A stretch of 64,000 bases of DNA from Desulfocapsa sp. (lineage in GTDB: Bacteria; Desulfobacterota; Desulfobulbia; Desulfobulbales; Desulfocapsaceae). Below are positions 36,723 to 44,479 of this stretch, in pieces. Location: assembly GCA_013792135.1 (NCBI GenBank), contig VMSP01000170.1:1-64000 (forward strand). Reading direction: 5' to 3'. Made by a program: the position numbers and the translations under genes. Under the pieces are notes generated by a model. It did not search any database, had not been told where the DNA came from, and was given only the letters and a program-made list of their open reading frames with translations. Each line of letters starts with the position of its first letter. The first letter of the stretch is position 1.

Positions 36723-37466
36723 TTACCACTGGCTGCGTCCAATTACCTCGCCCCGAGTGGAAAGGGTTATCTGCTCCACCGGAACCGTCTTCCCGGCCTG
36801 TTCCATGGCCTGCTTGATGATACCGATCATGGAGGAACAGCAGGGGACTTCCATGATCAGGATGGTCAGGCTGTTGAGATTGCAGGTGGCAATGATCTCG
36901 GCAAAACGCTGGACATAGCTCTGGGCGTCGTCAAATTTGGGACAGCCCATCATTACCACCTTGCCGGTTAAAAAGTCTGTCTGAAAATTAGGAGCAGAGA
37001 CCGCTGTGCAGTCGGCAGCAACTAACAGATCGGCATTCTGCAGGAAAGGGGCCGAAGGTGGAACCAGGCGAATCTGGACCGGCCAGTGACTGAGGGCGGA
37101 AGTGCCGCCAGTAACGGCCAATGTCGGTTTATTAGCTGATTGACAGTGTGTCTGCGGGGCAAAGTTCTGGAGCCTGGCCGATGGACAGCCGGAGGGTTTG
37201 GGGCTGGTCTTCGCGCTCTCCTGTTTCTTCTTATTGGCCAGGAATTCCTGCACGGCCTCTTCGCTGAAATCCTCGGCCTCACGTTCAATGATCTGCAGTG
37301 CGCCGGTGGGACAGGAACCAAGGCAGGCACCCAGACCGTCGCAGAGCTTGTCGGCTACCAGTCTGGCCTTGCCGTCAATGATCTGCAGTGATCCTTCTGC
37401 ACAGTCCGGTACACAAAGGCCACAACCGTTGCAGAGCTTTTCGTCTATCAATATAATTTTGCGCAT
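36723..37466 (-). CDS. Ferredoxin-domain iron-sulfur protein
   Basis: A 247-residue protein with an N-terminal 2[4Fe-4S]-like domain. Cluster 1 is complete (Cys12, 15, 18, 22 in CNGCGLCVPDC). The second site has only three of four Cys (CDGLGACLGSCP; residue 45 is Leu). A linker rich in Pro and Ser leads to a C-terminal domain with MGCPKFDD and MEVPCCSSM, whose cysteines may bind metal. Relatives are found beside hcp in sulfate reducers. A matching FNR/HcpR-type site and TATAAT lie upstream (37544-37585). I choose the ATG of MRKIILI. A redox role with Hcp is inferred. Confidence 0.85.
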   Translation of the reverse strand: MRKIILIDEKLCNGCGLCVPDCAEGSLQIIDGKARLVADKLCDGLGACLGSCPTGALQIIEREAEDFSEEAVQEFLANKKKQESAKTSPKPSGCPSARLQNFAPQTHCQSANKPTLAVTGGTSALSHWPVQIRLVPPSAPFLQNADLLVAADCTAVSAPNFQTDFLTGKVVMMGCPKFDDAQSYVQRFAEIIATCNLNSLTILIMEVPCCSSMIGIIKQAMEQAGKTVPVEQITLSTRGEVIGRSQW

Positions 37467-37543
37467 TATTTTCATTTTAATATTTTCCCGGATAAAAGGT
37501 TATGGATTAATCTCTTGTATGTGATCCTGTTTTGTATGATCCC

Positions 37544-37549
37544 ATTATA
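37544..37549 (-). promoter_or_regulatory. -10 element of the ferredoxin gene
   Basis: A perfect TATAAT on the minus strand. Transcription would start near 37537, which puts the palindrome at 37571-37584 about 41 bp upstream, the class II position for CRP/FNR activators. Confidence 0.6.
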
Positions 37550-37570
37550 GCAGAAATAATCCCTGTCACC

Positions 37571-37584
37571 TTGACTTGGGTCAA
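37571..37584. promoter_or_regulatory. FNR/HcpR-type operator before ferredoxin gene
   Basis: TTGACTTGGGTCAA, with perfect arms TTGAC/GTCAA, extended by C and G to 16 bp. This is the form expected for HcpR, the CRP/FNR-family regulator of hcp in Desulfobacterota. A near twin lies upstream of hcp at 40850-40863. Confidence 0.75.
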
Positions 37585-37597
37585 GCCTCTAATAAAA

Positions 37598-37623
37598 ATA
37601 GCCCCCGATCTTATGGGGGCTAT
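37598..37623 (-). terminator. Intrinsic terminator of the hcp operon
   Basis: ATAGCCCCC (37598-37606) pairs perfectly with GGGGGCTAT (37615-37623) round an 8-nt loop. On the minus strand it is followed by TTTTATT. It lies 83 bp after the zinc-ribbon gene and just before the ferredoxin promoter, separating the two units. Confidence 0.85.
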
Positions 37624-37705
37624 TAAAATGTTGTGATAGAAAATTCAGGTACGGGAAAAGTACTTGTTTTTTATTCTAACGGGGAGTGTTTGAACGTGTT
37701 GGTGA

Positions 37706-38356
37706 TTATTTTATTTGTGCTTTACGCCGGGTCTTAATCTCTTCCACCGTTTTTATACCTGCTTCGGTCAGGCAGGTGTTTGCCGGATCTAAGGCGAGAC
37801 CCAGGCTCATGTCGGCCAGGATACAGGCGTCATGGAAGATGGCGGCTGACTTTGCCTCTTCATCATTCATGGCAGGCTGCCGGGAGAGAAGCGCATTCAC
37901 CTTCTTGATAAGGGTTTCTTCCGCCTTCAGTTCCGTCAGCAGAGCCAGAGGCTGGTCGATCTCTGTGAGCAGGGCGGCGGCGACAATGGAGGCCATGTTC
38001 CCGCCCTCTTCCTGGCAGAGTTTTTCGCCAAATTCCGCCCTTCTGCTGAACAGAATATATTTTTGCTCATTATCCAGTAATCGTTTCCGCACTGCAATTG
38101 CCAGCCGATCCTTGAACAGGTCAGCAAGTCCGGCCCGCAGATCGGACGGCAGTGCTCCCATGCACTGTTCGGCATAGGGACAGTAGGAGGCGCAGCCAAA
38201 ATCGATCTTGGGATTTAGTGTCTTGTGTCCACACTGTTTACAGGTACGTTGACTGTCGTCCTTGAAAAATTCCAGAACATTTCCGCAGTGGGGGCAGGGG
38301 AGTTCAAAGACGGCCTCGCCGCTCCAGTATCGGCTATCCTGTCCAGGACATTGCAT
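37706..38356 (-). CDS. Zinc-ribbon protein with degenerate HD-like domain
   Basis: A 216-residue protein. The N-terminal third holds a zinc ribbon (CPHCGN near residue 21 and CKQCGH near 37) and further cysteines in FGCASYCPYAEQC. The helical remainder reads like an HD phosphohydrolase in which the usual LLHDIG is LLTEID (after GGNMASIVAAA) and the later Asp region reads FHDACILADM. The catalytic His-Asp is therefore missing, and a binding or regulatory role is more likely than hydrolysis. It follows the siroheme reductase by 20 bp in the hcp operon. I know no characterised member. Confidence 0.7.
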   Translation of the reverse strand: MQCPGQDSRYWSGEAVFELPCPHCGNVLEFFKDDSQRTCKQCGHKTLNPKIDFGCASYCPYAEQCMGALPSDLRAGLADLFKDRLAIAVRKRLLDNEQKYILFSRRAEFGEKLCQEEGGNMASIVAAALLTEIDQPLALLTELKAEETLIKKVNALLSRQPAMNDEEAKSAAIFHDACILADMSLGLALDPANTCLTEAGIKTVEEIKTRRKAQIK

Positions 38357-38376
38357 GATAAACCCTCCGGGCTGAA

Positions 38377-39003
38377 TTATTCGCTCAGGACTACTTCTTT
38401 GAAGGCGTCAATACCAAAACGCTCCATGAAGCGTGCTGTTCGTGATTTATATTTGGCATTCTGTTGATAGACGGTCAGGCATTTTTGCACGAGATCGACA
38501 ACTTGGTCGTCGGTCAGGGCTTCGGCTATGATGTCGCCAAGACGTGGATTGCCGCCGCCGTTGCCCCCAAAGACCAAGGTCCAGCCTTTTTTTGTGGCAA
38601 AGATGCCCACGTCGCGGACATAGGGTTCGGTGCAGGACATCCGGCAGCCGGAGATCCCGACCTTGACCTTGCCGGGCAGGGGTTCGGGAAAAGAAATCTG
38701 CTCAATCCTGGCGCCGAGTGCCAAGGAGTCGCTGGTACCGAATTTGCACCACTGCGAGCCGGGGCAGGCCTGGACGTAATGGACGCCGTTGACGGCCACC
38801 GGCCGGATCAGGGGGTGCAGTTCGGTCTTGAGCTTTTTCTGCTCTTCCTCATCCATGCCAAGAAGGGCCAAGCGTTGGGCCGAAGTGATCTTGGTCATGG
38901 GAACATCATATTTATTGATGATTGCAACAATTTCTTCCAGCTCTTTTGGCGAAAACAGACCCATGTTCAAACCAGGGACCACGCCGTATGTCTTTTGATT
39001 CAT
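38377..39003 (-). CDS. Small siroheme (assimilatory-type) sulfite/nitrite reductase
   Basis: A 208-residue single-chain enzyme like the low-spin assimilatory-type sulfite reductase of Desulfovibrio, about a third the size of the usual enzymes. The siroheme-[4Fe-4S] ligands are Cys80 and Cys86 (ACPGSQWCKFG) and Cys120 and Cys124 (GISGCRMSCTEP). The N-terminal half supplies the ferredoxin-like fold. I start at MNQKTY, with GAGAG upstream. It is encoded between hcp and the zinc-ribbon gene, so nitrite or NO-derived species are plausible physiological substrates, although that is inference. Confidence 0.87.
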   Translation of the reverse strand: MNQKTYGVVPGLNMGLFSPKELEEIVAIINKYDVPMTKITSAQRLALLGMDEEEQKKLKTELHPLIRPVAVNGVHYVQACPGSQWCKFGTSDSLALGARIEQISFPEPLPGKVKVGISGCRMSCTEPYVRDVGIFATKKGWTLVFGGNGGGNPRLGDIIAEALTDDQVVDLVQKCLTVYQQNAKYKSRTARFMERFGIDAFKEVVLSE

Positions 39004-39088
39004 TGTAAATTCTCTCTTGTGTAAACAGGAAAAGCAGGACACGCTGATCTGAGCCGTGTCCTGCCGGGGGGAACCAATGGTTGCTATC

Positions 39089-40717
39089 TTAGCCCAGGAT
39101 GGCCTTCAGATCAGCCTCGGGAGTGGAAACCGGTTTGACGTTGAAATTTTCCACCAATACGTTGAGGACATTGGGGGTGATGAAGGCCGGCAGCGAGGGT
39201 CCAAGATGGATGTTTTTGATTCCCAGGCTGAACAGGGTGAGAAGAATAACCACTGCCTTTTGCTCGTACCAGGAAAGAATCATGGAGAGGGGCAGATCAT
39301 TGACTCCGCATTCAAAGGCGCCGGCCAGGGCCACCGCAATCTGGATGGCGGAGTAGGCGTCATTGCACTGACCAACATCAAGGAGACGGGGGATGCCGCC
39401 GATATCACCAAGTTTTTTGTCAAAGAAGCGGAACTTGCCACAGGCGAGCGTCAGGATCATGCAGTCGGTGGGGATCTGCTCGACGATCTCGGTGTAGTAG
39501 TTGCGTCCGGGTTTGGCACCATCACATCCACCTACCAGGAAGAAGTGACGGATGGCCTTGGATTTAACGGCCTCAATCACCTTGTCGGCCACGCCCAATA
39601 CGGTGTTGCGGGCAAAGCCAACGAGGACGGAGTCATTGTCTACGGTATCGGTGAAGCCGGGCAGGGCCAAGGCACGGTTAATTACCGGGCTGAAGTCTTT
39701 GTCGTTGCCGATGTGGGCAACATCCGGCCAGCCGACCAGACCGGTGGTGAAGACATTGGCCTTGTAGGAGTCTTTTGGTTTCTGGATGCAGTTGGTGGTA
39801 AAGAGGATAGCCCCTGGAAATTCAGGCATCTCCTTTTGCTGATTCTGCCAAGCTGTGCCGAAATGGCCATAGAAATGGCTGTATTTCTTCAGCTCAGGAT
39901 AGCCGTGGCAGGGCAGCATCTCGCCGTGGGTGTAGATGTTGATTCCCTTATCTTTGGTCTGCTCCAGGAGCATGGCCAGATCTTTGAGGTCATGACCGGT
40001 GACCAGGATACACTTGCCGGGGATATGACCAAGCGGTACCGGGGTGGGGACTGGATGACCGTAGGTGCCGGTATTACCGGCATCCAATAGTTCCATGGCC
40101 CGCAGGTTAACCTCGCCGCATTTGAGGGCCAGGGCCACCAGCTGGTTGAGGTCCAGGTCGCCGGTCAGTGCGGCCATGGCTTCATGAATGTAGGCGTAGA
40201 CAGCATCATCTTCCTGGCCGAGGATGGCAGCATGGTCAGCATAGGCGGCAAGGCCGCGCAGTCCGTACATGGTGATCTGCTTGAGGGATTGCAGGTCTGG
40301 GTTGGCATCCAGGGTGTTGATGAAGTTCAGGGCGGCGCCCTGCTCTTCCAGTCCGGTCAGAGAGTCGGCCGGGGTAAAGGTGGCTGCGGCGGCGGTAAAA
40401 TCAATCTTGCCGCCAGCAGCTTTTACTTCGGCTTTCAGGGTTTCCCGCAGAGCGACGATCTTATGGATCAGGACACCAAAACGGGCGGGGTCAAAATCGA
40501 CATTGGTAAGACAGGAAAAAATTGCCTCACAGGTGAAACGATCGACAGCGTTATCTATCACTCCGACCTTACGCCCTGCGTCAGCCAGCAGGCAAAGGCC
40601 TTGGACTGCATGAGTAAGAAGATCTTCAAGGCCGGCTACAGGCTCAGTCTTACCACAGACACCGATGGTGGTGCAGGCGATTCCTTTAGCGGTTTGTTCA
40701 CATTGATTGCAGTACAT
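39089..40717 (-). CDS. hcp: Hybrid cluster protein (Hcp)
   Basis: A 542-residue iron-sulfur protein active on hydroxylamine and NO in nitrosative stress. The N-terminal cluster ligands are Cys3, Cys6, Cys15 and Cys21 (spacing 2-8-5), the Desulfovibrio/anaerobe class binding a [4Fe-4S] cluster. Hybrid-cluster ligands lie in motifs such as LPCHGYPELK and VGGCDGAKPGRNYYTE. I choose MYCNQC because AAGGAG precedes it; the 13 codons upstream are not conserved-looking. It heads an operon with the siroheme reductase and zinc-ribbon genes, and has an FNR/HcpR-type site upstream. Confidence 0.97.
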   Translation of the reverse strand: MYCNQCEQTAKGIACTTIGVCGKTEPVAGLEDLLTHAVQGLCLLADAGRKVGVIDNAVDRFTCEAIFSCLTNVDFDPARFGVLIHKIVALRETLKAEVKAAGGKIDFTAAAATFTPADSLTGLEEQGAALNFINTLDANPDLQSLKQITMYGLRGLAAYADHAAILGQEDDAVYAYIHEAMAALTGDLDLNQLVALALKCGEVNLRAMELLDAGNTGTYGHPVPTPVPLGHIPGKCILVTGHDLKDLAMLLEQTKDKGINIYTHGEMLPCHGYPELKKYSHFYGHFGTAWQNQQKEMPEFPGAILFTTNCIQKPKDSYKANVFTTGLVGWPDVAHIGNDKDFSPVINRALALPGFTDTVDNDSVLVGFARNTVLGVADKVIEAVKSKAIRHFFLVGGCDGAKPGRNYYTEIVEQIPTDCMILTLACGKFRFFDKKLGDIGGIPRLLDVGQCNDAYSAIQIAVALAGAFECGVNDLPLSMILSWYEQKAVVILLTLFSLGIKNIHLGPSLPAFITPNVLNVLVENFNVKPVSTPEADLKAILG

Positions 40718-40759
40718 GGTTTGCTCCTTGGTTGGGGTGAATGAAAAAGTTCTCAATAA

Positions 40760-40788
40760 AGTATACGTTACATTTTGGGCATTGTGAA
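40760..40788 (-). promoter_or_regulatory. Proximal promoter of hcp
   Basis: On the minus strand TTCACA (40783-40788), 17 bp, then TATACT (40760-40765). It would start transcription near 40753, 36 bp before the hcp ATG. The palindrome at 40850-40863 lies too far (about -104) for class II activation of this start; a second start near 40815 fits it better. Confidence 0.45.
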
Positions 40789-40821
40789 ATTCTTATTACA
40801 AATATGTCGTTTATGTTTGAT

Positions 40822-40827
40822 ACTCTA
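40822..40827 (-). promoter_or_regulatory. -10 element of activator-dependent hcp promoter
   Basis: TAGAGT on the minus strand. A start near 40815 would place the operator at 40850-40863 at about -41.5. There is no good -35, as expected for an activator-dependent promoter. Confidence 0.45.
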
Positions 40828-40849
40828 TCGTAGATCAGGAGATGTTTGT

Positions 40850-40863
40850 TTGATCTAGGTCAA
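40850..40863. promoter_or_regulatory. FNR/HcpR-type operator before hcp
   Basis: TTGATCTAGGTCAA, with arms TTGA/TCAA plus an inner CTAG. It matches the site before the ferredoxin gene (TTGACTTGGGTCAA) at ten of fourteen positions or more. It points to one CRP/FNR-family regulator for both units. Confidence 0.75.
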
Positions 40864-40993
40864 GGAAAGAAACTTTTTTCTGGAAAGAAGTGATTTTTTT
40901 GGGGGGAGGAGAAAGGGATAGAAAGAAGATTGCCGTATCTGAGGTTAGTACGGCATGTCAGTGAAGCTGGAGGTAGTAGGAGGAGGATGAGGT

Positions 40994-43534
40994 CTATCGT
41001 GCCAGTTCGTCTCTCACCGCTCGGCCCAACCCTTCCATGGTGTAGGGTTTTGTGATGAACTCCCCGGCCCCAAGCGCTGTCGCCTCTTCCACATCGATGC
41101 TTCTGGCGTAGCCGCTGGTAATGACCGCCTTCTGGCCGGGATGGATGGCGATGATTTGTTTGTATGTCTCCCGGCCATTTATGCCTGGAGACATAAGCAT
41201 GTCAAGAAGGATGAGATCCATCGGTTTTTCCCGGAGGAACTGCACTGCCTCTTCCCCTGAGCTCGTCGTTTCCACTGAGTAGCCAAACTGTTCCAGCATA
41301 CGTGAGGCGATATCCCGCTGCTGAGGCTCATCATCCACGACCAGAATGGATTCACCCTTTCCCTGTAATGTGGCAAGATCCGTCTGCTCTTTCCTGGTTT
41401 CGGGCTCTCCGTCCGTTGAAACTGGAAAATAGAGGGCAAAGGAAGTCCCTTTCTCGCTGCTTTCCACATTGATTCCGCCGCCATGATCCTGAACGGTGCT
41501 CCACACCACAGAGAGTCCCAGGCCCGTACCGCTTCTGCCCATGACCTTCTTGGTGTAAAACGGCTCAAAAATATGCTCCAGATCGGCCTGCGCTATGCCG
41601 GAACCGGAATCGGTCACGAGCAGCAGCGCGTATTTCCCCGGCATTATCTTCAGGGTACTGCCTGAAGATTCATCAACGTCACAGATGCTGGTGGAAACAT
41701 GGATGTTACCCGGTCCGACAATGGCCTCGGCCGCGTTGGTGATCAGGTTCATGATGCTCTTGCGGATATGCACCGGCGAACAGGAAACAGTACAGGGGGC
41801 GGGAGTTAACCTGGAGATGATCTGCACTTCTGGATGCAGGGCCTGCAGCATCATCCCTTCCGGGGATTCAAGATATTCGGTAACCAGAGTGTTGAGGTTG
41901 GCTGGTTTTTTGGTACTGGCCACTCCTCTGGCAATGGTAAGCAGGTCGGCCACAACTGCTGCGGCCCGGAGTCCGGCCTCGTGCATCAACTGCAGGGGCT
42001 TTTGCAGGTTACTGTCCTGAGGAAGTTGCCGGAGTACCAGCTCCGGGTAACCGACAATTCCGGAAAGGATATTGTTCAGATCGTGGGCCACCCCACCGGC
42101 CATGAGTCCAATGGCCTCCATCTTACTGGTTCGGGCTTGATGGTTATGCAAATCCTGCTCCACCCGTTGGAGCCGATTATAGCCGGTCTGATCGTTCAAG
42201 GTGATGATGATGGTATCATCGACCAAGGTGAAGGCCAGGATAACGTCTTTGAACGAGCCGTCTTTACAGACTATACTTCTTTCCTTGAAGGTGGCGCCTT
42301 CCCCGGTTTCTATGGCGGTGTGCAGTTTATTCTGCCAGTCCAGGAGGACTTCTTCCTGTGTTTTTTTATTGGGGAAAGTCCTGGCGAACCAGGTCCCAAT
42401 AGTTGGCACATCTTCAAGGGTGTAGCCGTAGGTGTTTTGGCATTGACCGTTGATCAGTCTTGTCTGGCCGGCAGTGCCGACAATGATAATGGGGATGTGG
42501 GAACTGTCGATAAAGCGGGAAAAGATACGTTCCTGTTCCAGTAGTCTTTGTTCAGCCTGCAACCGCTGCCTGGATTCGCGGATAATGATACGGGAACGGA
42601 GCAGAAAAGCCCCTACGGCCATAACCGTACAGAACAGAGTGACCCACCATATGCCAAAAGCATTAATTGCCTGCAAAGCTTGTCGTTCCGGGGTCGCGAC
42701 TACAACGGACCAGCGGGTCCCAGGAAGTTGAATCGGCGAATAGACGGCCTGCTTGCGGATGGTTTCGACTTGATTGTTTTTTATCCGGTCATAGTCGTAT
42801 ACTGCAGTTCCTTCATCTCCGGCCATCATCTTCCGGGCCATGAACAGCACAGAGGGAAACTGGGCAGAGGTCTCGTCTACTGTTTTGCCGATGTGACCAG
42901 GAACAGGACAGTAAAGTTCTACTCCCGCTGCGCTGATCAGCCAGGCGTACCCATCTGCTCCGATAATGATGTCCGCCAGATATCTTTTAGTAATCGTTTC
43001 GAAGGGAATCAGGATGGAGATGCAGCCGACGTACACCCCGCTGTCGAAAACAGGATAAGCAAAGGCCACGGTCCGATAGCCCTGAGCAGCCGTAAAGACC
43101 TCGCTTACCTGGGCCTGATGGGTCTGAATGATTCGCCGGTTATGCTCCTGACCGGATACATCCATGCCGAGAACTTTTGAATTGTCTGGAACGGTCGCAA
43201 GGATATGTCCGGAGGCGTCAATGCGGGTGACGGCGCTCACCGACCCTTGAGTAAAGCCATACATGTCCTCCAGGAGCTGTCTTCCCTGCCTGTCGATCCG
43301 GATAATGGAGTCCTGTTTGGCCAGATAGGCGAGGATGCTTCGATAATGGTGAAAATGTTCTTCGATCCCCTTTGCTGCCTGTCGAGCCAAAATAAGTTGC
43401 TGGGCGTTGAGCGCCTGGATGGTATTGTCACGGACTATCCGGTATGGAGGATAAAAGATGGCGGCTCCTGCCAGTAAAAGCAGGAGATAGAGGGCAACGG
43501 ATTTAAGGTTGTTAGAGACTGTTTTGTTTGGCAT
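40994..43534 (-). CDS. Membrane Cache-PAS hybrid histidine kinase
   Basis: An 846-residue sensor. A helix at about 13-31 precedes a periplasmic double Cache domain (about 40-285; SAVTRIDASGHILATVPD) and a second helix at about 292-312. A coiled coil and PAS (about 335-455) follow, then the dimerisation domain with His484 in AHDLNNILSG. HATPase_c has TNAAEAI and GTGLGLS, and the C-terminal receiver has its Asp in LILLDMLMS. The Cache domain suggests a small extracellular ligand. The hcp operon ends its promoter region 130 bp away on the same strand. Target unknown. Confidence 0.92.
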   Translation of the reverse strand: MPNKTVSNNLKSVALYLLLLLAGAAIFYPPYRIVRDNTIQALNAQQLILARQAAKGIEEHFHHYRSILAYLAKQDSIIRIDRQGRQLLEDMYGFTQGSVSAVTRIDASGHILATVPDNSKVLGMDVSGQEHNRRIIQTHQAQVSEVFTAAQGYRTVAFAYPVFDSGVYVGCISILIPFETITKRYLADIIIGADGYAWLISAAGVELYCPVPGHIGKTVDETSAQFPSVLFMARKMMAGDEGTAVYDYDRIKNNQVETIRKQAVYSPIQLPGTRWSVVVATPERQALQAINAFGIWWVTLFCTVMAVGAFLLRSRIIIRESRQRLQAEQRLLEQERIFSRFIDSSHIPIIIVGTAGQTRLINGQCQNTYGYTLEDVPTIGTWFARTFPNKKTQEEVLLDWQNKLHTAIETGEGATFKERSIVCKDGSFKDVILAFTLVDDTIIITLNDQTGYNRLQRVEQDLHNHQARTSKMEAIGLMAGGVAHDLNNILSGIVGYPELVLRQLPQDSNLQKPLQLMHEAGLRAAAVVADLLTIARGVASTKKPANLNTLVTEYLESPEGMMLQALHPEVQIISRLTPAPCTVSCSPVHIRKSIMNLITNAAEAIVGPGNIHVSTSICDVDESSGSTLKIMPGKYALLLVTDSGSGIAQADLEHIFEPFYTKKVMGRSGTGLGLSVVWSTVQDHGGGINVESSEKGTSFALYFPVSTDGEPETRKEQTDLATLQGKGESILVVDDEPQQRDIASRMLEQFGYSVETTSSGEEAVQFLREKPMDLILLDMLMSPGINGRETYKQIIAIHPGQKAVITSGYARSIDVEEATALGAGEFITKPYTMEGLGRAVRDELAR

Positions 43535-43928
43535 GGTTGTCCGTCATGGAAGTGCGCGCCTTATTTTGTACCGGTGCTGCGCTGAAACAGTCGAGGTCTA
43601 TTGATGATAAAAATATGATATCACATTTACTCCGGGATTGAGGAACATTATTTTGCTTTAAGCATGTTTGACTTGGCAGTTAAGAGCCTTAAACTTCATA
43701 CGGGACAGTATGAAAAAGAAAAATGAATCGGATTCAGCAGGCAGCTGGTTAAGGTCTTTTCGCCCCTACTGCTGTTGCAGTGAGTCAGCTTATGGGGGTA
43801 TGCTTTAGCCCTTGACACAGAGGATGACTTTTCATAGGAAAAGAGGATAGTGAGACGGTTGCACATTTAATATTCTGCTACGGTAGGTAGAAAATGTATA
43901 GAGGTGAAAGCTAAAATAGGAGGGGAAA
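43535..43928. other. Intergenic region before nitroreductase
   Basis: A 394-bp gap between divergent genes. I find an inverted repeat TTCATAC-N6-GTATGAA (43695-43714) and a TTGACA at 43812-43817, but no confident -10 and no open reading frame with a ribosome site. Confidence 0.4.
43695..43714. promoter_or_regulatory. Inverted repeat, possible operator
   Basis: TTCATAC and GTATGAA are perfect 7-bp arms with a 6-bp spacer, 120-160 bp from either flanking gene. The binding protein is unknown. It is weakly like E. coli NikR half sites (GTATGA), but the spacing is wrong. Confidence 0.3.
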
Positions 43929-44462
43929 ATGTTTATCGATCTTTTACGAGCCAGAAGAAGTATTCGCCGGTTTCAGGATCAGCCGGTTGAAAAAGAGAAG
44001 AGAGATCTTTTGCTGGAGGCCATGCTGCGTTCACCCTCCTCACGTGGTTTGAACCCCTGGGAGTTTGTTGTGGTTACAGAGAAAGAAACACTGCTCCGGC
44101 TTTCGCATGCCAAGCCGCATGGTGCATCATTTCTGAAGAACGCACCCCTGGCCATTGTGGTCTGTGCCGATCCTGCAAAATGTGATGTGTGGGTGGAGGA
44201 TTGCTCCATTAGCTCGATCCTTCTTCATCTGGCGGCAGCGGATCTTGGCCTTGGCAGTTGCTGGGTCCAGATACGGTTGCGGGAACATGACACCCGGCAC
44301 ACGGCTCAGGAATATGTGGCTGGAATCATTGGGCTGAAAGAAGGAATGGTGGTGGAGTCGATTATTGGTATCGGTTATCCGGCGGAACAATTGCCCGGTC
44401 ATTCCCGCTCGTCTCTGCAGGATGAAAAGGTGAGTTTTGAGAAATATGGGCAGAAGAAATAG
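43929..44462 (+). CDS. Nitroreductase-family protein
   Basis: A 177-residue FMN-dependent oxidoreductase. The FMN-binding start RARRSIRRFQDQPVE is at residues 7-21, RSPSSRGLNPWEFVVV at 34-49, and LAAADLGLGSCWVQIR near 100 holds the second conserved patch. ATIIGIG-like SIIGIGYPAEQ near residue 146 is typical. The A/G-rich sequence AGGAGGGG just before the ATG is a good ribosome site. Short members act on nitro compounds, quinones or enones. Its neighbours are sensory, so no substrate can be named. Confidence 0.85.
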   Translation: MFIDLLRARRSIRRFQDQPVEKEKRDLLLEAMLRSPSSRGLNPWEFVVVTEKETLLRLSHAKPHGASFLKNAPLAIVVCADPAKCDVWVEDCSISSILLHLAAADLGLGSCWVQIRLREHDTRHTAQEYVAGIIGLKEGMVVESIIGIGYPAEQLPGHSRSSLQDEKVSFEKYGQKK

Positions 44463-44479
44463 GTGGCTGTTCAGCGCGA

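Noticed and set aside
43695-43714. NikR-like half sites (GTATGA) before the nitroreductase gene
   Set aside because: The arms resemble E. coli NikR half sites, but the spacing is 6 instead of about 16 bp, and the local NikR operator in this genome is of the GTGTTAC type; left as an unassigned inverted repeat.
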